This document shows positions 60,335 to 64,000 of a stretch of DNA of 64,000 nt, in pieces. The first letter of the stretch is position 1; each line of letters opens with the position of its first letter. The position numbers and the translations under genes were made by a program. The notes beneath the pieces were generated by a model that was not told the origin of the DNA, searched no databases, and worked only from the letters and a program-made list of their open reading frames with translations. The stretch covers positions 248,001 to 312,000 of the forward strand of contig JAMJFZ010000070.1 of NCBI GenBank assembly GCA_026225945.1, written 5' to 3'. The stretch comes from Cricetomys ansorgei. Taxonomy: Eukaryota; Chordata; Mammalia; Rodentia; Nesomyidae.

Positions 60335-60465
60335 TTGATATAGAATATTAGTATGTAGCCCTAGCTTGTCTGAAATTCCCTATGTAGACCAAGTTGCCCT
60401 GAAACTCACATAGCTCCATTCCACTCTGTCTAATGACTGCTGTGACATGGGCCACCACAACTCTA
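60335..60465 (-). mobile_element. B1 SINE, antisense, copy 4
   Basis: Same insertion as 9,250-9,382, with AGTATGTAGCCCTAGCTTGT and GGGCCACCACA blocks. Confidence 0.85.
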
Positions 60466-61338
60466 AACACTGTTGTCATTAGGTCTCCTGAATGTTAATC
60501 GCTCTCTTGCATTCATACCCTCCACTTCCCTGAAAGTCATGAAGCCCAGATATCAACTCACTTTGTTGCTGAAAATAAACTTGAAATCATGATTCTTGTT
60601 CATTCACCTCCAGATTACTGCAGTTCAAGCAAGTTCCATCTTACGTAGGTCCCTTTAATCTCTCTTCACATCAGTTTTCTTGCTTCCTTTCATGTCATGA
60701 AAAGAAATCAGGGAAGTTGCCCTGTGGCACACTTCACCTTCTGAATTAGTCTTATTGTTTCAATGCAATGGTGACTAACTTGTTTCCTATCCACTATGTT
60801 TTTTATAAGGTATCATTTGGACACTGCCTTTCTTGATTCAATGGTTTGGAGAAGCACGATTTCGTAGGTAACTCTATTCTGAATTATTCACATCAGCAGG
60901 CATACAGTATCTTTTATTTCTTCATTCATTGGCCACATGGGTCCCCATGTGGAGAGTCCAATCCAATATTCTTAAAAATTTTGGTTTTTCCTTTACAAAC
61001 AATTACCACAAAGGTCAAGATTTCCAGGAGGACAGCTGCAATCAGTTTAAGATTGCCTTCCAGGCATTGTTTTCCCTGTTAATGCAAGCCTTCTTCTCAA
61101 GGTGATTTCTAATGAGAGATGGAAGATGTAGACTAAAGCTACTTGTAATCCATGATAGGAACTATAGATCAGAGAGCCTCTGAAGTCACTATGGAGCATG
61201 TTTACTTTGTTATTTCCCTAGAGAGGTATCCAAGATTTAAAAGATAAAGAATAAATGGTAGAGTATGGTATGCATGTATTTGATGTAAAACAGAAAATCT
61301 ACTTTTTCTCCTTCCATTTGTCTATTGTAGATTGAGTC

Positions 61339-61626
61339 ATGTATTCACAACTATCGACAGGTTCCCAGGTTGATGCTTGTATAACAGAGAAGAGGAATCT
61401 GTTCAAGTATGCTCTGTTGGCTTTTCATATTTCTGAGGACAGAAGATCTTTGATTGCAAATGGCCTGTCCCTGTTGAAACCTCTGATCAGTTTGGCATGC
61501 AAGTTCTTCAGTTTCCAACAACACAGAGGCTCTCTGAATTCTGATTGGTACAGAGATAGGACAGGATATCTCCACGAAAGCAAGATTTTGGCCTTTTTCT
61601 CTGAGCATCACAAAAGATCTCAATAG
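61339..61626 (+). pseudogene. Conserved open frame of unknown nature
   Basis: A 95-codon frame aligned with 28,692-28,922 plus its downstream continuation. It ends at a TAG (61,624-61,626) that is kept in the 29-kb copy. The minus strand is open over nearly the same span. No signal peptide, membrane segment or known domain is visible. May be chance. Confidence 0.2.
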
Positions 61627-61821
61627 TGAGGAGATAGCCTGTGCACTTTCAGTTGTAAAGGGGGTGGATTTTGGAGGCCTATAGGATTAAGAAAGCATTC
61701 TCCAAATGAAAATGCCAATTTCCTAAGATATCAGAGAATAAAGTCTTTCCTGCATTCCTGTGGCACAAAATCTATGGGAGCATGGGAGTTTCTGAGGATG
61801 GATGTCATTTTATTTATTGTG

Positions 61822-61850
61822 TATGTGTGTGTGTGTGCGTGTGTGAGTGC
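61822..61850. repeat. (TG)n microsatellite
   Basis: TG/CG run in unit U, paired with 29,205-29,224. Confidence 0.85.
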
Positions 61851-62599
61851 GTGAACATTTTGTGTATTTCTGTGTTTGTGTGCTGGGAGAAGTATTCAAA
61901 CTAGTGTATGCTATGCCATGTCTGAATTTTAATCCTTGTAGTACTTCTATTTTCTGAGTACTATCAAAGAGCTCAGGTGTATATCTAGTAGAGATGGGAG
62001 ATGGAAGGAGCTGTGAAATATGGTAGGAGGGAGAAAGAGGTTCTGGATATATTGTATGAGGTAAGAAAAAACAAAGTAAATACTTAAAAACATGCAGAAT
62101 GAATGTGGTGCAAAAAAAGGCATGTTTAATGATGACAAACTTTTTCTTTTCTGTTAACTTTTATAATAAAACTAGATACTGGTGGTCAACACAGTTTACT
62201 TGGTCTGCATCAATTTAAGTTTTATTTAATAAATCTATGCTAAAAAGAAAGGAAGAACCATTCACTGAATTGCACCTTACGGCTTGGGTCCAGTTCCACT
62301 AATAAAGGAGGATGTCTGGGGATGTGAGGAACTTGTTTTTATTCGAGATGGGAGCAGCTAAGTAAGGTAGAAGCACAAGAATCTTGATTACTGTCCAGTT
62401 AGTTGGTATATATAAGAGATCGTCAATATAATTAAAAGGAAAAATAAATAGTTCCCAACTCATAAAGAAACATGTCCGGTGGATAAAGTAAAGATGTATA
62501 TACTGATGTGTCATAAGTAGTTGGGGCCTTAGTAGCACTATAATAGATTGTGTCAACATGTGAGATCATAATCGTTGCCTGGCAAACCCAATAAGATTT

Positions 62600-64000
62600 T
62601 TGTTGTCTCTTATCATCTGGACAACAAGCATGGCACATGAGATGTAATTTTTTGGATATGTTACTTTTCATGATCAGTATCCTCTACAACTTTTCATTTC
62701 AATATATGCTGGTGGTGATTCTTCCAATCAAGCCATAGCCTAAGTCCTGGAATATGTTCTGGAGCTGGCAGTAGAACCAAAGACAGGGATACCTGCTGAC
62801 ATAGGTGCAATCTGTAGAAGAAGCTAAAAAATTCCATAGCAGTGTGAGTTATCAATTAGGTACATTTCTTCAACAAGATTTGAAGCTATTTTGTAGATTA
62901 GTTCCTGGTTAAGGAGATATTTGTCTCATTTTCTATGGAAGCTGCACAACTTCTTCTGTCTCATTGTCTCTAAAAGCCTGAATTAACAGTGTCATTACCA
63001 CATGAGAAGACTGCATTGTTGCTCACACTTGAGCCTGGTTTCACAATGACCTCGGAGTGTCATATACCAATGTTAAAGTCAGGGTGTTGCTGTTGCATGT
63101 CGAAAAATCTTGATTCTGCCTCTGTGCCCTGAGTCACTGGTATTCTTTCTGAGGTTTCTGAACTCTATTTCTCCTATGAATTGCATTTCATTCTCTCTAT
63201 TTATATGGTCTAGGGTCATTAAAGTGAAGTCATTTCAAGTAGCTAGTGTCTCAGTTACTTTGATATAAGAATGCTGTAAAACCTTTAATACTACCTCCCT
63301 CCCATTTATTCTGTTTGCGGGATTCATCTCTTGCCAGAATAGCCTAATTTATTTACTGGATACTCAGTAGGATTCATTTAGTAGGCAGTAAATTGAGGTT
63401 TTGTTCATAGGAGGTCCCTGTATATGGCTATAATTTCAATGCTACATGGGATTCTACATAAATTAGTTTAGTGAGCCAGAATGTTTTAGTGATGCACACT
63501 TTTTCTGTTTTTCACATCAGAGCATGAGATAAAGGGAGATTGCTCCCTCTATGATAGGACATGGAGACATTTCATCTTAAGATTTCTAGGGAATTTAATA
63601 CATACTGACCTTCTTGTTTAGTTCAGTCTCCTAAATTCAGGAGTGTCTAAAATACCTTACCAAGTTTACAAGAAAACACAATCTCTCAATTCCATTGTTC
63701 TCCCTTCTTAGAAATGATGTACAAGAGTAGCAGCCCTGTGAGAGTGTTCTTATTGTTCAGATTGGACAGAAATAGGTATGTAGCCTGGCATTTGAAATCC
63801 CTAGGACCAAATAGCTCTTAGGTGGAAAAAATGATTCCAGAGGCATGTGTATCCTGATATTCTCGAAGGAAGGAGCCACACAGCTCTCAAAGCTCTTTGA
63901 AAGCAGTCCCCCATAGGAAGTTATCTTGTCATTCAGGAAGTCAGGAGTCACACATCTCTGGCAGCTTTGAAGCAGGAAAGGCTTCCCCATGTGAGCTGGA
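62600..64000 (+). repeat. Duplicated E1-E2 segment, copy 3 (runs off window)
   Basis: Collinear with 178-1,600 and 29,990-31,390. The E3 segment would start just beyond the window edge. The minus frame 63,757-63,990 has no supporting features. Confidence 0.75.
62703..62843 (+). pseudogene. E1 exon-like segment, copy 8 (acceptor lost)
   Basis: The acceptor reads TTTCAA instead of TTTCAG. The donor CAGT then GTGAGT at 62,844 survives. The frame reads YAGGDSSNQAIA, then TAA, then continues alignable (LEYVLELAVEPKTGIPADIG). Body is 141 bp, with a deletion of about 20 bp near the 3' end relative to copy 1. Confidence 0.4.

Larger units (their letters stand above)
58860..62595 (+). repeat. Unit U, copy 4
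   Basis: Closest to 26,422-29,985. Contains the forward B3 with a (CA)n tail, the antisense B1, and the frame 61,339-61,626. Two perfectly identical patches with copy 2 are noted there. Confidence 0.8.

Overview
The window is mammalian nuclear DNA from a muroid rodent, most likely mouse or rat. The evidence is the repeat content: B1-, B3- and B4-type SINEs, old Lx-like LINE-1 sequence, AT-rich composition, scarce CpG and many microsatellites. I find no intact protein-coding gene, tRNA, rRNA or CRISPR array. Nearly all open frames are short and fall in repeats. All homologies were read by eye, so boundaries are approximate (about ±20 bp where a block begins or ends).

The window is built mainly from copies of itself. 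A composite cassette recurs three times on the + strand in this order: antisense LINE-1 ending inside ORF1; an unclassified segment here called E5; an antisense B4 SINE; an antisense B3 SINE; a unit of about 3.6 kb (U) holding a forward B3 and an antisense B1; an exon-like segment (E1); a second exon-like segment (E2); and a GC-richer segment (E3). Cassette 1 covers about 4,200-13,330, with E1-E2-E3 of a preceding, internally deleted copy at 178-3,280. Cassette 2 covers about 26,422-44,220: unit U at 26,422-29,990, E1-E2-E3 at 29,990-33,040, L1 at 33,900-36,370, then a further U and E1-E2. Cassette 3 covers about 55,680-64,000 and runs off the end. The main offset is 29.5-29.8 kb for cassette 1 versus 2, and about 32.6 kb for 26.4-31.4 kb versus 59-64 kb. 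Older, more diverged copies of the unit lie at 13,915-18,120 (paired with 51,575-55,640) and 18,380-19,050 (paired with 44,225-44,920).

Sequence that is not part of the cassette includes a foldback at 22,341-22,760, two longer L1 fragments (22,900-24,645 and 49,290-51,565), an LTR-like insertion at 41,748-42,483 present in only one paralogue, and a degenerate tandem array rich in TGACATCA motifs (46,905-47,960) that is split by a 1.15-kb insertion.

The most interesting signal is E1. At least eight copies keep recognisable parts of the same exon-like architecture: a pyrimidine tract and AG acceptor, then about 140-205 bp, then a GTGAGT/GTAAGT-type donor. Two copies (11.76 kb and 41.23 kb) are open in the same frame and encode similar peptides. 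This looks like the remains, or a partly live member, of a multi-copy rodent gene family that I cannot name. Everything else fits ordinary repeat and segmental-duplication turnover.
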